Positions 18,314 through 27,121 of a DNA stretch of 64,000 nt are shown here, piece by piece. Positions within the stretch are counted from its first letter, which is position 1; each line of letters begins with the position of its first letter. The DNA comes from a virus: positions 46,999 to 110,998 of IMG/VR virus record IMGVR_UViG_3300020162_001876; one strand, written 5' to 3'. The notes beneath the pieces are model-generated. The model was not told the DNA's origin, made no database searches, and saw only the letters and a list, made by a program, of their open reading frames with translations. A program made the position numbers and the translations under genes.

Positions 18314-18786
18314 TGGCCGGAGTAATATTAAACAAACAACCTATATTCACAGCAACACCTTTATTGATTACAAATCAAATTGATCCACAAATACCATCAA
18401 CACTCAGACAACCTGGAATAGATAACTATACTACAATTTATACAGATGCAAGTGATTATGGTTCTCTAATTACTAAAGTAACAGTTGTATCAACTGGTTT
18501 AGTTGGAGATACTGTTACAACTAAGGTAATTTATTTAGGTATAGTAGATACTACCTCTGGTGTAGCATCACTATACCAATCTAAAGTAATGACTGGTATA
18601 AGTGGTTTAACTTCAAATGATATAGTACCATATGTTACTTTTGAATTTGGTGGAGGATTAGTTATGAATAAAAATAAGGGATATCGATTAGTTATAGCCG
18701 CTAGTACTAATAATGATACTACTAGCGAAGCAGGAGACCAAATCAGTGTAATAGTAGAAGGTGGAACATACGACCAACCAGCATAA
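18313..18786 (+). CDS. Virion protein of unknown function in the fibre cluster
   Basis: A 157-residue beta-rich protein with a hydrophilic N-terminus (VILNKQPIFTATPLLITNQI) and a C-terminal strand pair (ISVIVEGGTYDQPA). No catalytic residues, no signal. It shares a TAATGG junction with the upstream fibre gene and is 9 nt from the next one, so it is translated with them; probably a fibre-tip or adaptor protein (inference). Confidence 0.75.
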   Translation: MAGVILNKQPIFTATPLLITNQIDPQIPSTLRQPGIDNYTTIYTDASDYGSLITKVTVVSTGLVGDTVTTKVIYLGIVDTTSGVASLYQSKVMTGISGLTSNDIVPYVTFEFGGGLVMNKNKGYRLVIAASTNNDTTSEAGDQISVIVEGGTYDQPA

Positions 18787-18795
18787 TAAAATCAA

Positions 18796-20010
18796 ATGAA
18801 CAACGGATTTTACGAATTTTCTCGAGGTAAGCAAGAAACTGCTACAACTTCTTCGGTATTTCCATATACCGGATCAGCTATTATTACTGGTTCATTAACA
18901 ATAACAGGATCATTAGAAATAACAGGATCTTTAGATGTAAGTGGAATTATAACAGGTTCATTATTTGGAACAGCATCATTTGCTGCATCAAGCTCGCAAG
19001 CTGTTACCGCATCATATGCTTTGAATGGAGGAGTAACACAACTACTGGCAGGACCTAACATCACTCTAGCCCCTACTAACGGATTAGGGCAAGTTACAAT
19101 TAGTGCAGCAGGTAGTGGTGGTTCAAGTTTCAATACTGCAACTGGATCTTATGGATCATTCTATAGTACATCCTCACAAACAAATCCAGTAGCAAACATA
19201 CCTCGTTCAATGTCTCTTAACGAAACATATATTACAAATGGAGTATCAGTATCAGGTTCAACAAATCCTTTTAACACTTACATTAAAACAGAAAATGCAG
19301 GTGTGTATAATATACAATTTTCTGCTCAATTAGACAAAACTGATGCAGGAAAAGATGAGATATTAATATGGCTTAGAAAAAATGGAATTGATCTAACTGA
19401 TACTGCTACCACTGTAACATTGACTAATAATAATGATAAGGTTGTTGCTGCTTGGAACTGGTTTACAAATTCAGCAGCAAATGATTATTACCAAATCATG
19501 TGGTTATCTAATGATACTAATATAAGATTACTTGCTGAACCAATCTCAGAAACACATCCAGGTATCCCTTCTGTAATAGTAACAGTAAATAGAGTAGACC
19601 AATTCTTATCAAATACAGGTTCATTCTCAGGTTCATTTACAGGACAGTTTACAGGTTCATTATTTGGTACAGCTTCTTATGCATTGAATGCTTCAACAGC
19701 ATCTTTTGCTCCTTCATATTTACCAATCACTCTCCCTCAAACTACAGGATTAACAATTTCATTTACTCAAGATAGAGTGTACGGAACCTACTCATCACCT
19801 GAAACAGGAGGTAGTATAACATCTAATACAGGGTCAGCTATTTTAGGAGTTACAAACCTAATAATCCACAGCTCATCAGTAGCTCCAACTTTAGGATCTG
19901 ATTTTAAAAAATTAACAGGAAGTTCTAATTACGTAGCAGGACTAAACTACATCTATTGTACATACATTACAGATAATGAAATTATTTATTCAATAAATCA
20001 AGCAACATAG
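18796..20010 (+). CDS. Fibre protein with C1q/TNF-like domain
   Basis: A 404-residue fibre. Residues 25-60 are short beta repeats of (I/L)TGSL(T/E/D) type, ending in the shared module ITGSLFGTASFA; a second copy of this module occurs around residues 280-295. Between them, roughly residues 120-270, is a jelly-roll domain that looks C1q/TNF-like (AGVYNIQFSAQLDKTDAGKD, then VAAWNWFTNSAANDYYQIMW). C1q-like domains are common at trimeric phage fibre tips. The C-terminal 100 residues are another beta domain. Confidence 0.8.
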   Translation: MNNGFYEFSRGKQETATTSSVFPYTGSAIITGSLTITGSLEITGSLDVSGIITGSLFGTASFAASSSQAVTASYALNGGVTQLLAGPNITLAPTNGLGQVTISAAGSGGSSFNTATGSYGSFYSTSSQTNPVANIPRSMSLNETYITNGVSVSGSTNPFNTYIKTENAGVYNIQFSAQLDKTDAGKDEILIWLRKNGIDLTDTATTVTLTNNNDKVVAAWNWFTNSAANDYYQIMWLSNDTNIRLLAEPISETHPGIPSVIVTVNRVDQFLSNTGSFSGSFTGQFTGSLFGTASYALNASTASFAPSYLPITLPQTTGLTISFTQDRVYGTYSSPETGGSITSNTGSAILGVTNLIIHSSSVAPTLGSDFKKLTGSSNYVAGLNYIYCTYITDNEIIYSINQAT

Positions 20011-20013
20011 GTT

Positions 20014-21945
20014 ATGGGATTAAGAAGAGTAATGCTCTTTACATTAGGAGCAAAAATAAAGAACTTAGTACAAGCTTTTAAAACTCGAGTATTAGGTGAT
20101 GGTAGTTTATTTGAAGCAGAGAGTTGTTTAGAAACCCAATTAAATGTAATAAATGACGAGGGGTTACTAGACTCCGCAAGTTTAGTTATAACACCAAATG
20201 GTTATGAGGAAAATGTATTATATAGTGTTATCCCAAATGATGGAACAACAGATTTAACTTTTACAAGAGCAACAACAGCAATAAGAGTTAATAATAATCA
20301 CTTAGTGGAGTTTGTTCCTTATAATATATTTAGTAGAAGTGAAGAGTTTGAGAACGGTTATTGGACTAAACAGGGTACATCAGTAACATCGAACAGTATG
20401 GAAGCACCTGATGGTACAATGACGGCTGATAGTATTATAGGAACATCAGGTAGAGCATATGCATATAATGGTGGAGTAGCGACAAATATTGTTTCAAGTG
20501 CTCTTACTAATAGAAATGAGGTGACGGTTTCTTTCTATTTAAAATATAAAGGATTAAATAGGATTAGAGTTATGTATGGGAATACTACTTCTATAAACAG
20601 TTATAGATATATAACAGTTAATTTAGAAAATGGGAGTCTTATAGACAATTCCGCAAATATAACCAATCCCTTTATTGAATCTGTTGAAGGGGGTTGGTAT
20701 AGAGTTGGATTTAGTAGTATTATGAATGTAGGAACTACCAATAATAGATTTGCTGTTGGTTTAGGAGATACAACAAAAACTACTGGTGATGGTGTTGACG
20801 GAGTTTATATGTGGGGTGCTCAATTAGTAGATGGGGACCAAGCTAAAGAATATTTCAGAGTAACAAACGGATTTAACGTGCCAAGACTTGATTACATATC
20901 TGGATCTGAATGTCCTACACTCCTTACTGAACCACAACTTACAAATAGTTGGACTAATAACAATGTTACAACTGGATATACTACCAATACAAATGCTATT
21001 AAAGGTGCTACTATTTCTAATGCTTTTGGAGAAGGGTTTGATGGGTTTGAGTATAATTTTATTGGTGGTGCAAGTTTTATAGCATCTTCTACTAATATTA
21101 GAGTTTTTGATACAAGAAATTTACCAGTACAAAGACTATGTTTATATGTTAAAGCACCATCATCTGATTTTTTTGGAATTCAATATTCAAATGTTGGGCA
21201 AGTTATATATAAATTTTCAACTTTAGAAGTAAGCAATAGTACTATTGGTGCAATTAAAAAGATAAATAATGACACCTATGCTCTATACATACACACTGAT
21301 ACAGCAGTAACGAGTCAGTTTTCACAAGTTAGGGTAGCATTCGTGACATCTCTAACAAATGATGATAATATTGATGGTAGTGCTATTTTAGGTTTAGCAT
21401 ATTATCAAGGAGCAGCAACAGGTACTACACTACCTCTAACTTATAACCCAATAATAACAGGCGCATCATCAGTTACAAAAAACGCTGAAACTCTCACTAA
21501 GACAGGTATTGAAAATCTCATAGGTCAAACAGAAGGTACTTTGTTAGTTAAGGGATACCAGTTCGATAGAGGTATTGTTTTAAGGATAAGGAACAGTGGA
21601 AGTACAACACTTAACAGAATTGCAATATTCTGTTCAAGTAATTCTGGTGTAGTTGAATGTGCTATAACTAAAAATGGTACACCTGTAAATTCAGGTACTT
21701 CGACATCACCAATTGTTTTTAAAAAAAATATTGCCTTTGTTTATTCAAATTTAGGTTTTAAAGTTTTTATAAATGGTGCTATAATTTTTACGCACACATA
21801 CGCAACACCAACAGATTTTACCGCAGCATTAGATACATTAGACTTAGGTTCTGTGTCTGAAAGAGCTACCGCTAGATTTGAATTAGTGGCTTTATGGAAA
21901 ACACAATTAACAGATGAACAAGCAATACAATTAACTACATTATGA
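20014..21945 (+). CDS. Large fibre/adhesin with two lectin-like regions, copy 2 (fused form)
   Basis: A 643-residue fibre. Residues 1-48 match the separate 52-residue protein encoded at 11373, and residues 49-100 (LLDSASLVITPNGYEENVLY) match the start of the fibre at 11531, so here both are one gene. Two beta-sandwich regions follow (WTKQGTSVTSNSMEAPDGT to GVYMWGAQLVDGDQ, and a second to about residue 490), then a C-terminal ConA-like domain ending in LWKTQLTDEQAIQL. Its stop overlaps the cassette partner gene by 4 nt. Confidence 0.85.
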   Translation: MGLRRVMLFTLGAKIKNLVQAFKTRVLGDGSLFEAESCLETQLNVINDEGLLDSASLVITPNGYEENVLYSVIPNDGTTDLTFTRATTAIRVNNNHLVEFVPYNIFSRSEEFENGYWTKQGTSVTSNSMEAPDGTMTADSIIGTSGRAYAYNGGVATNIVSSALTNRNEVTVSFYLKYKGLNRIRVMYGNTTSINSYRYITVNLENGSLIDNSANITNPFIESVEGGWYRVGFSSIMNVGTTNNRFAVGLGDTTKTTGDGVDGVYMWGAQLVDGDQAKEYFRVTNGFNVPRLDYISGSECPTLLTEPQLTNSWTNNNVTTGYTTNTNAIKGATISNAFGEGFDGFEYNFIGGASFIASSTNIRVFDTRNLPVQRLCLYVKAPSSDFFGIQYSNVGQVIYKFSTLEVSNSTIGAIKKINNDTYALYIHTDTAVTSQFSQVRVAFVTSLTNDDNIDGSAILGLAYYQGAATGTTLPLTYNPIITGASSVTKNAETLTKTGIENLIGQTEGTLLVKGYQFDRGIVLRIRNSGSTTLNRIAIFCSSNSGVVECAITKNGTPVNSGTSTSPIVFKKNIAFVYSNLGFKVFINGAIIFTHTYATPTDFTAALDTLDLGSVSERATARFELVALWKTQLTDEQAIQLTTL

Positions 21946-22256
21946 TAAAGATATCTAAATTAAAATATGATGATAGAGAATCAGGTATAAACGATTTAAT
22001 AAATAAGGAAGTTATAGATAGTGACGGAGTGTTTGGTACAGGTATAAATGCTGTAGTAGAAGTTGGTAGAATACTATTATTAGATGGGGTTTGTGATGAT
22101 GAAGGAAACGAGGTTGAACCAACTCAATATTATGATGGGTACCACTTTGATGTAATGAGTGAAAGAGAAATAATATTTGAAAATGAAATACAAGTTAATA
22201 ACCCAAAACATATGTTTGCAGGATATGAAAATTATGACAATCAAATAAATGAATAA
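21942..22256 (+). CDS. Cassette partner of the fibre, copy 2
   Basis: A 104-residue acidic protein homologous to the product at 12792 (shared GYHFDVMSE, then NNPKHMF). The ATGA overlap with the fibre gene suggests coupled translation. Compared with copy 1 it has about ten extra C-terminal residues. Function unknown. Confidence 0.8.
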   Translation: MIKISKLKYDDRESGINDLINKEVIDSDGVFGTGINAVVEVGRILLLDGVCDDEGNEVEPTQYYDGYHFDVMSEREIIFENEIQVNNPKHMFAGYENYDNQINE

Positions 22257-22518
22257 AATGAAAAAGAAATTATATAATATATTACCAAAATTTATTACCA
22301 CTTTAAAACATGGTGATAAAATTGCACATACACTTTACGGAACCTTATTCTACTTAATATTATTATTTATAGTAGGGCCTCATATTTCCTTATTTCTTAC
22401 ATGGGCCCTAGCTGTCGGAGTAGAGATATATGATACAAAAACCCATAAAGGAGACATAGTAGACTTTTTATCTACAATAATTTTACCAACTCTAATATAT
22501 TTATTAACAAATCAATAA
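22249..22518 (+). CDS. Small membrane protein, possible holin-like or VanZ-like
   Basis: An 89-residue protein with two or three hydrophobic segments (LYGTLFYLILLFIVG, HISLFLTWALAVGVEIY, LSTIILPTLIYLLTN) and a conserved-looking HGDKIAHTLYG...EIYDTKT...DIVDFL pattern, which I associate with small DUF2279/VanZ-like membrane proteins. ATG at 22258 is an equally good start. It sits unusually inside the fibre cluster. Confidence 0.65.
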   Translation: MNKMKKKLYNILPKFITTLKHGDKIAHTLYGTLFYLILLFIVGPHISLFLTWALAVGVEIYDTKTHKGDIVDFLSTIILPTLIYLLTNQ

Positions 22519-22527
22519 AATTATAAT

Positions 22528-23034
22528 ATGAGTACAATTAGTACATCCGGTATATCAGTCTCTCAAGTAATCCGAGCAGAACATTTATTAAGAATAATAG
22601 GAGCATTAAATGGTACTCTTAATAATACTATAATACTATCAGGTTCCCTTTCAGTAACGGGTTCAGCCACTTTTAATAGTGGTATAACCGGATCATTACA
22701 AGGTACAGCATCATTTGCTTTAACCTCTTCAATAACTACAGCGATAACAGGTAGTACAGGGTACATCCCGATGTTTACTGGAAGTAGAGCTTTAAAAAAT
22801 TCTAATATATATCAAGATAAGGACGGTAGAGTAGGTATAGGAATAAGTGAACCACAATCATGTGCTTCTTTAGAAATAAGTTCATATGACAGTAAAGCAG
22901 GATTGATACTACCAATAGTTGAAAGTACAGGATCTATTAATTTACCTGCTAGAGGGTTAATGGTATTTGATATAAGTGTAAAGAAAGTAGCAGTATATGA
23001 AAGCTCAACTTGGAAATACTTAGCATTTCAGTAA
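22528..23034 (+). CDS. Short fibre protein
   Basis: A 168-residue protein built from the same fibre modules as its neighbours: SGSLSVTGSATFNSGITGSL then QGTASFALTSS, a GRVGIGISEPQSCASLEIS motif (a phage fibre motif with Gly-Ile-Gly-x-x-x-Pro) and a C-terminal domain ending in AVYESSTWKYLAF, which is a frequent end of phage tail fibre proteins in Bacteroidota. Probably a receptor-binding accessory fibre. Confidence 0.75.
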   Translation: MSTISTSGISVSQVIRAEHLLRIIGALNGTLNNTIILSGSLSVTGSATFNSGITGSLQGTASFALTSSITTAITGSTGYIPMFTGSRALKNSNIYQDKDGRVGIGISEPQSCASLEISSYDSKAGLILPIVESTGSINLPARGLMVFDISVKKVAVYESSTWKYLAFQ

Positions 23035-23049
23035 TAAATAAATAACGTT

Positions 23050-23301
23050 ATGATAAAACCAACAAAATTAAAACAAGAAGAATTACAAGAGTTACAAGAT
23101 TTTCAACAAAAATCTGAATTTTTAATTTCACAACTAGGTCAATTACAATTTAAAAAATTGCAAATTGAAAAAGAAGAATTAATTTTAAAAAATTCTTTTG
23201 ACCATATTACTAAATTAGAAACTGAATTAAGTGAAAAACTTAAAACATTATATGGTGATGTTCAAATAGATTTAAAAACAGGTGAAATAATATATTCCTA
23301 A
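23050..23301 (+). CDS. Small coiled-coil protein
   Basis: An 83-residue protein that is nearly all alpha-helical coiled coil (LQELQDFQQKSEFLISQLGQ, then LQFKKLQIEKEELILKNS), ending in a short strand IDLKTGEIIYS. Related small proteins stand just before the sheath gene in other T4-like phages as I recall; function unknown. Confidence 0.75.
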   Translation: MIKPTKLKQEELQELQDFQQKSEFLISQLGQLQFKKLQIEKEELILKNSFDHITKLETELSEKLKTLYGDVQIDLKTGEIIYS

Positions 23302-23325
23302 AATATAGGTTTTGAGCCCTTTTTT

Positions 23326-23340
23326 AATATTTATTATCAA
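23326..23340 (+). promoter_or_regulatory. Late-type promoter motif before the sheath gene
   Basis: AATATTTATTATCAA, 30 nt before the sheath ATG. Confidence 0.5.
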
Positions 23341-23370
23341 ATGATTAACAATAAAACTAAATAAATAAAA

Positions 23371-25464
23371 ATGGCTGAAACTTTATTATCTCCAGGTGTT
23401 CTAACTAGAGAAAATGACCAATCACAGATTACTCAAGGCCCTATTACTGCGGGTGCAGCTATAATAGGACCTACAGTATCAGGTCCTGTTAGAATTCCAA
23501 CTTTAGTTACTTCTTATAGTGACTATTTAAATAAATTCGGTGGGTCTTTCATCAGTGGTGGAACATCCTACGAATACTTAACATCAATCTCTACTTATAA
23601 TTATTTCCAACAAGGTGGAACTACTTTATTAGTAACTAGAGCAGTAAGTGGTACATTCTTACCTGCTACCTCTAGTGCTACAAATAATATAGCTTCTATA
23701 GTTGGAGGATTCGCATCTGCTTCTTTTGTAACACAATCTTCTTCAACAGCTTCATGGAATCAAATTTTAATTACTACTAATACAGCATTTGGTGATGTAA
23801 GATATACTATTTATAATTATCCTTACTATAGTACTGGTTCTTATTTTTATGATAATACTATTAATACTTTATATGTTGGAGTAGGTAATGGGAATTTTGA
23901 TGGAATTAATGCTATAACTTCTACTTCTCAGTGGGCTACATTATTAACTAATGCAGTAAATGCTTCAGGTTCATCTGGAAATGCTCTTTCAAATCTAGTA
24001 TCAGCTTCAATATCAGGTAGTAGTATTAGATTCACAGCAGATAATGCAGGAACAATTTATAATAATTTAGCTTTAACTAGTAGTTTTGGATACGGAACTC
24101 CAGTAACATCTAGTTTTAGAGGTGGTACTGATTCAACCCCAAATACAGTATTTGTACTAGAAACATTATCTCAAGGTGCTATTAATAATAGTTTTAGTAC
24201 TGAAGGAACTAATAATACTTTACTATCAGGTTCAAATAATAACATTAGATATGAATTATTAAATGTTAGTACAGGAAGTGGTACATTTGATTTATTAATT
24301 AGAAGAGGTAACGATAATATTAATTCTAAAGTAGTATTAGAACAATGGACTGGATTATCATTAGATCCTAACCAGCCAAATTATATTGAAGCAGTAATTG
24401 GTAATCAATCAACAACTACTGATAATGGATATACACAAGTAACTGGTGACTACACTAACAAATCAAGATATGTAAGAGTAAAATCAGTAGCTTACACCAC
24501 TCCAAATTACTTTGATAATAATGGTACACCAGTATCTTCTTATACAGCATCTTTACCAATAGCTCAAAGTGGTTCATTCGGCGGAGCTTTAGGAGTTAAT
24601 TGTGCAGTTTACGGTTTATCAAACTCAGATTATACTTCATCAATTACTTTATTAAGCAACCCAGATGAATATAAATTTAACATAATCACTACTCCAGGTA
24701 TCACAGCTACAACAGGAAACGCCGTTATTACTTCATTAACTAATATGGCTTCTGATAGAGGAGATTGTATAGCAATTGTTGATATGTCTGCTTTTGGAAA
24801 CAATATAGCTACAGTAATTAATAATGCAACATCAGTTGATAGTTCATATGCAGCGACTTATTACCCATGGGTTCAAATTAGTGCTCCTAATACAGGAAAA
24901 TTAACATGGGTTCCACCATCAACAATCATACCAAGTGTTTATGCTTATAATGATAGAATAGGTGCTCCATGGTTTGCTCCTGCAGGATTTACAAGAGGTG
25001 GGTTAAGTGTTATTCAAGCTGAAAGAAAATTATCTCCATCTGATAGAGATGCTTTATATGCTGGTAAAATTAATTCATTAGCTACATTCCCTGGACAAGG
25101 TGTAGTAGCGTATGGTCAGAAAACTCTACAGAAAAAAGCATCAGCTTTAGATAGAATTAATGTTAGAAGATTATTAATTGAATTAAAATCTTATATTGGA
25201 CAAATAGCTGATGGATTAGTGTTTGAACAAAATACAGCTGCTACAAGAAATAGATTCTTAAGACAAGTAAATCCATACTTAGATTCAATTCAACAAAGAC
25301 AAGGTGTGTATGCTTATAAAGTAGTAATGGATGAATCAAATAATACAGCTGATGTAATTGATAGAAATCAATTATTAGGTCAAATTTTTATTCAACCTAC
25401 TAGAACTGCTGAGTTTATTATATTAGACTTTAATGTTACACCAACCGGTGCAACTTTCGCGTAA
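23371..25464 (+). CDS. 18: Tail sheath protein (T4 gp18-like)
   Basis: Contractile sheath subunit. The 697-residue protein starts with the sheath signature LLSPGVLTRENDQSQITQG and continues with the AGAAIIGPTVSGPVRIPTLV block. The C-terminal third holds the conserved sheath core (APWFAPAGFTRGGLSVIQAE, then RRLLIELKSYIGQIADGLVF, then NPYLDSIQQRQGVYAYKVVM). The middle is a variable insertion domain exposed on the sheath surface. Length is close to T4 gp18 (659). Confidence 0.95.
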   Translation: MAETLLSPGVLTRENDQSQITQGPITAGAAIIGPTVSGPVRIPTLVTSYSDYLNKFGGSFISGGTSYEYLTSISTYNYFQQGGTTLLVTRAVSGTFLPATSSATNNIASIVGGFASASFVTQSSSTASWNQILITTNTAFGDVRYTIYNYPYYSTGSYFYDNTINTLYVGVGNGNFDGINAITSTSQWATLLTNAVNASGSSGNALSNLVSASISGSSIRFTADNAGTIYNNLALTSSFGYGTPVTSSFRGGTDSTPNTVFVLETLSQGAINNSFSTEGTNNTLLSGSNNNIRYELLNVSTGSGTFDLLIRRGNDNINSKVVLEQWTGLSLDPNQPNYIEAVIGNQSTTTDNGYTQVTGDYTNKSRYVRVKSVAYTTPNYFDNNGTPVSSYTASLPIAQSGSFGGALGVNCAVYGLSNSDYTSSITLLSNPDEYKFNIITTPGITATTGNAVITSLTNMASDRGDCIAIVDMSAFGNNIATVINNATSVDSSYAATYYPWVQISAPNTGKLTWVPPSTIIPSVYAYNDRIGAPWFAPAGFTRGGLSVIQAERKLSPSDRDALYAGKINSLATFPGQGVVAYGQKTLQKKASALDRINVRRLLIELKSYIGQIADGLVFEQNTAATRNRFLRQVNPYLDSIQQRQGVYAYKVVMDESNNTADVIDRNQLLGQIFIQPTRTAEFIILDFNVTPTGATFA

Positions 25465-25478
25465 GGATAGATTCGTTT

Positions 25479-25494
25479 AATATTTATAATAAAA
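25479..25494 (+). promoter_or_regulatory. Late-type promoter motif
   Basis: AATATTTATAATAAAA, 10 nt before the tail tube ATG; full consensus. Confidence 0.6.
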
Positions 25495-25504
25495 TAAAAA
25501 CAAC

Positions 25505-25993
25505 ATGGCAGTATTAAACCCTAACGAAATAATGTTCACTGCATTTGAACCTAAAGTATCAAATAGATTCATAATGTATATTGATGGAATTCCAGCTTAT
25601 ATGATTAAAAAAGCTTCAGCTCCAGGATTCGATGCAGGTGAAATCACACTAGATCACATAAATGTTTACCGTAAAATAAAAGGTAAAATTAAATGGAATG
25701 ATGTTAATATCTCATTATATGATCCAATTGCTCCAGCAGGATCACAAGCTGTAATGGAGTGGATGCGTCTATCTCACGAATCTGTAACGGGTAGAGATGG
25801 ATACTCAGATTTCTATAAAAAAGACTTAACATTTAATGTTTTAGGTCCTGTAGGTGATGTAGTTGGTGAATGGATTATAAAAGGTGCATTTGTTAAAACC
25901 GCAACATTTGGGGATTATGATTGGTCTCAAGGAGAAACAGCAATTGAAATCAATTGTACTTTAGCAATGGATTATTGTATCTTAAACTTCTAA
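25505..25993 (+). CDS. 19: Tail tube protein (T4 gp19-like)
   Basis: Inner tube subunit of the contractile tail. The 162-residue length equals that of T4 gp19 (163). The typical pattern is present: PKVSNRFIMYIDGIPAYMIK near the N-terminus, the basic/strand KIKGKIKWNDVNISLYDPI, VMEWMRLSH, and the end of the beta barrel in AIEINCTLAMDYCIL. It follows the sheath gene directly and is closed by a terminator. Confidence 0.95.
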   Translation: MAVLNPNEIMFTAFEPKVSNRFIMYIDGIPAYMIKKASAPGFDAGEITLDHINVYRKIKGKIKWNDVNISLYDPIAPAGSQAVMEWMRLSHESVTGRDGYSDFYKKDLTFNVLGPVGDVVGEWIIKGAFVKTATFGDYDWSQGETAIEINCTLAMDYCILNF

Positions 25994-26015
25994 TTAAGAA
26001 AAATAAAAAGAAAAG

Positions 26016-26043
26016 AGCTCACATTTATTTGTGAGCTTTTTTT
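26016..26043 (+). terminator. Rho-independent terminator after the tail tube gene
   Basis: AGCTCACA/TGTGAGCT 8-bp stem with a 6-nt loop and a T run. Confidence 0.9.
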
Positions 26044-26050
26044 ATTTTAC

Positions 26051-26066
26051 TATATTTATATATAAA
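26051..26066 (+). promoter_or_regulatory. Late-type promoter motif
   Basis: TATATTTATATATAAA, 14 nt before the gp26-like gene. Confidence 0.55.
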
Positions 26067-26080
26067 CACAAATAAAATTT

Positions 26081-26827
26081 ATGGAAAACCAAGTTACAAA
26101 ACCAAAATTCCCTACAGAAATTGTAGAACTTCCTTCAAAGGGTCTTTTATATGATAAAGATAATCCTCTTTCAAGTGGTCAAATTGAAATGAAATATATG
26201 ACTGCTAGAGAAGAAGATATTTTAACTAACTCAAATTATATCCAACAAGGTATTGTTTTAGATAAATTATTAGAATCACTTATTGTTTCTAAAGTAGATT
26301 TAAAAGATATTATTATTGGAGATAAAAACGCAATTTTAATTGCTTCTCGTATCTTGGGATATGGGCAAGAATATGAGTTTGAATCTGGAGGTAAACATTA
26401 TAAAGTAGATTTAACAACTTTAAAAGATAAAGAATTACCTAAAGATGTAGACTATACTAAAAGTAATCAATTTTATTATACCTTACCAGCATCAGGTGTT
26501 GAAGTAGGTTATAAAATTTTAACTCATGGTGATGAATTAGCTATAGAAGCTGAATTAAAAGGATTAAAGAAAATTTATCCTAATGGTGGTTTACCTGAAG
26601 TTTCTACTCGTTTAAAATATATTGTTAATACTATTAATGGAAATACTGATAGAAAAGTAGTTAGAGAATTTATTGATAATGAATTATTAGCTAGAGACGC
26701 AAGATCATTACGTCAAGAAATCAAAAGAGTATCACCAGATATTGATTTAACTATTCAAGGTGATGGCGGGGAGGACATCACAGTACCTATTAGTCTTAAC
26801 TTTTTTTGGCCTGACTACGAGTTATAG
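26081..26827 (+). CDS. T4 gp26-like baseplate hub/tail assembly protein, frame-0 product
   Basis: A 248-residue protein of the T4_baseplate (gp26) type by its N-terminal block VELPSKGLLYDKDNPLSSG followed by IEMKYMTAREEDILTNSN. It sits between tail tube and tape measure, where other long-tailed phages keep the G/GT assembly chaperones. The frame-0 end is LNFFWPDYEL. A run of seven T at 26801-26807, read TTT TTT TGG, lies 18 nt before the stop codon, and the +1/-2 frame continues into conserved-looking sequence, so a longer product is likely (see the next entry and findings). Confidence 0.85.
   Translation: MENQVTKPKFPTEIVELPSKGLLYDKDNPLSSGQIEMKYMTAREEDILTNSNYIQQGIVLDKLLESLIVSKVDLKDIIIGDKNAILIASRILGYGQEYEFESGGKHYKVDLTTLKDKELPKDVDYTKSNQFYYTLPASGVEVGYKILTHGDELAIEAELKGLKKIYPNGGLPEVSTRLKYIVNTINGNTDRKVVREFIDNELLARDARSLRQEIKRVSPDIDLTIQGDGGEDITVPISLNFFWPDYEL
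26801..26807 (+). promoter_or_regulatory. Probable programmed frameshift site (T7 run)
   Basis: Seven T in frame as TTT TTT TGG. Slipping +1 (or -2) joins residue Phe242 of the gp26-like protein to the overlapping frame GLTTSYRINLFSQMNEIV. The mechanism and efficiency cannot be judged from sequence alone. Confidence 0.55.
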
Positions 26828-27080
26828 AATAAATTTATTTTCTCAAATGAATGAAATAGTATTTCATGGTAAAGGAGGGTATACTTGGGATACAGTTTAT
26901 AATTGGCCTATTTGGCTTCGAAATTTTACCTTTAAAAAATTAAAAGAATGGTATGATAAAGAACAAGCACAAGCCGAAGCCCAAAATAATCAATTAACAA
27001 ATAATAATGTAGCTGAAGTAGCTAGACCTAATATTCTTCCAACAAGTACATATAATGCAACAGTGCCTACCAAAAAGTAG
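26808..27080 (+). CDS. Frameshifted extension (gp51/GT-like C-terminal part)
   Basis: This frame encodes GLTTSYRINLFSQMNEIVFH, then GKGGYTWDTVYNWPIWLRNF and a Lys/Gln/Ala-rich tail. The hydrophobic part upstream of the first usable ATG (26847) belongs to the conserved-looking block, which argues that it is made by frameshifting from the gp26-like gene (giving about 332 residues) and not started on its own. If it starts at 26847 it would be a 77-residue protein. The stop codon lies inside the terminator hairpin. Confidence 0.65.
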   Translation, partial: GLTTSYRINLFSQMNEIVFHGKGGYTWDTVYNWPIWLRNFTFKKLKEWYDKEQAQAEAQNNQLTNNNVAEVARPNILPTSTYNATVPTKK

Positions 27081-27089
27081 GCACTTTTT
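27062..27089 (+). terminator. Terminator, left copy of the pair around the kinase-like gene
   Basis: AGTGCCTAC/GTAGGCACT 9-bp stem, loop CAAAAA, then T5. The left arm and the stop codon of the frameshifted reading frame overlap it. Confidence 0.9.
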
Positions 27090-27097
27090 ATCTATTC

Positions 27098-27112
27098 AAT
27101 ATTTATATTAAA
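27098..27112 (+). promoter_or_regulatory. Late-type promoter motif before the kinase-like gene
   Basis: AATATTTATATTAAA, 9 nt before ATG 27122; together with the preceding terminator it is nearly repeated at 27850-27889. Confidence 0.55.
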
Positions 27113-27121
27113 ATTAAAATA

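Noticed and set aside
20888-21082. Leu/Ile-rich 64-codon frame in the fibre gene
   Set aside because: Shadow frame of the fibre coding sequence, A+T bias only.
26760-26807. Independent start of the frame overlapping the gp26-like gene
   Set aside because: The segment MMAGRTSQYLLVLTFFG before the T run is just the other frame of the gp26-like coding sequence; the conserved-looking part begins after the slip site.
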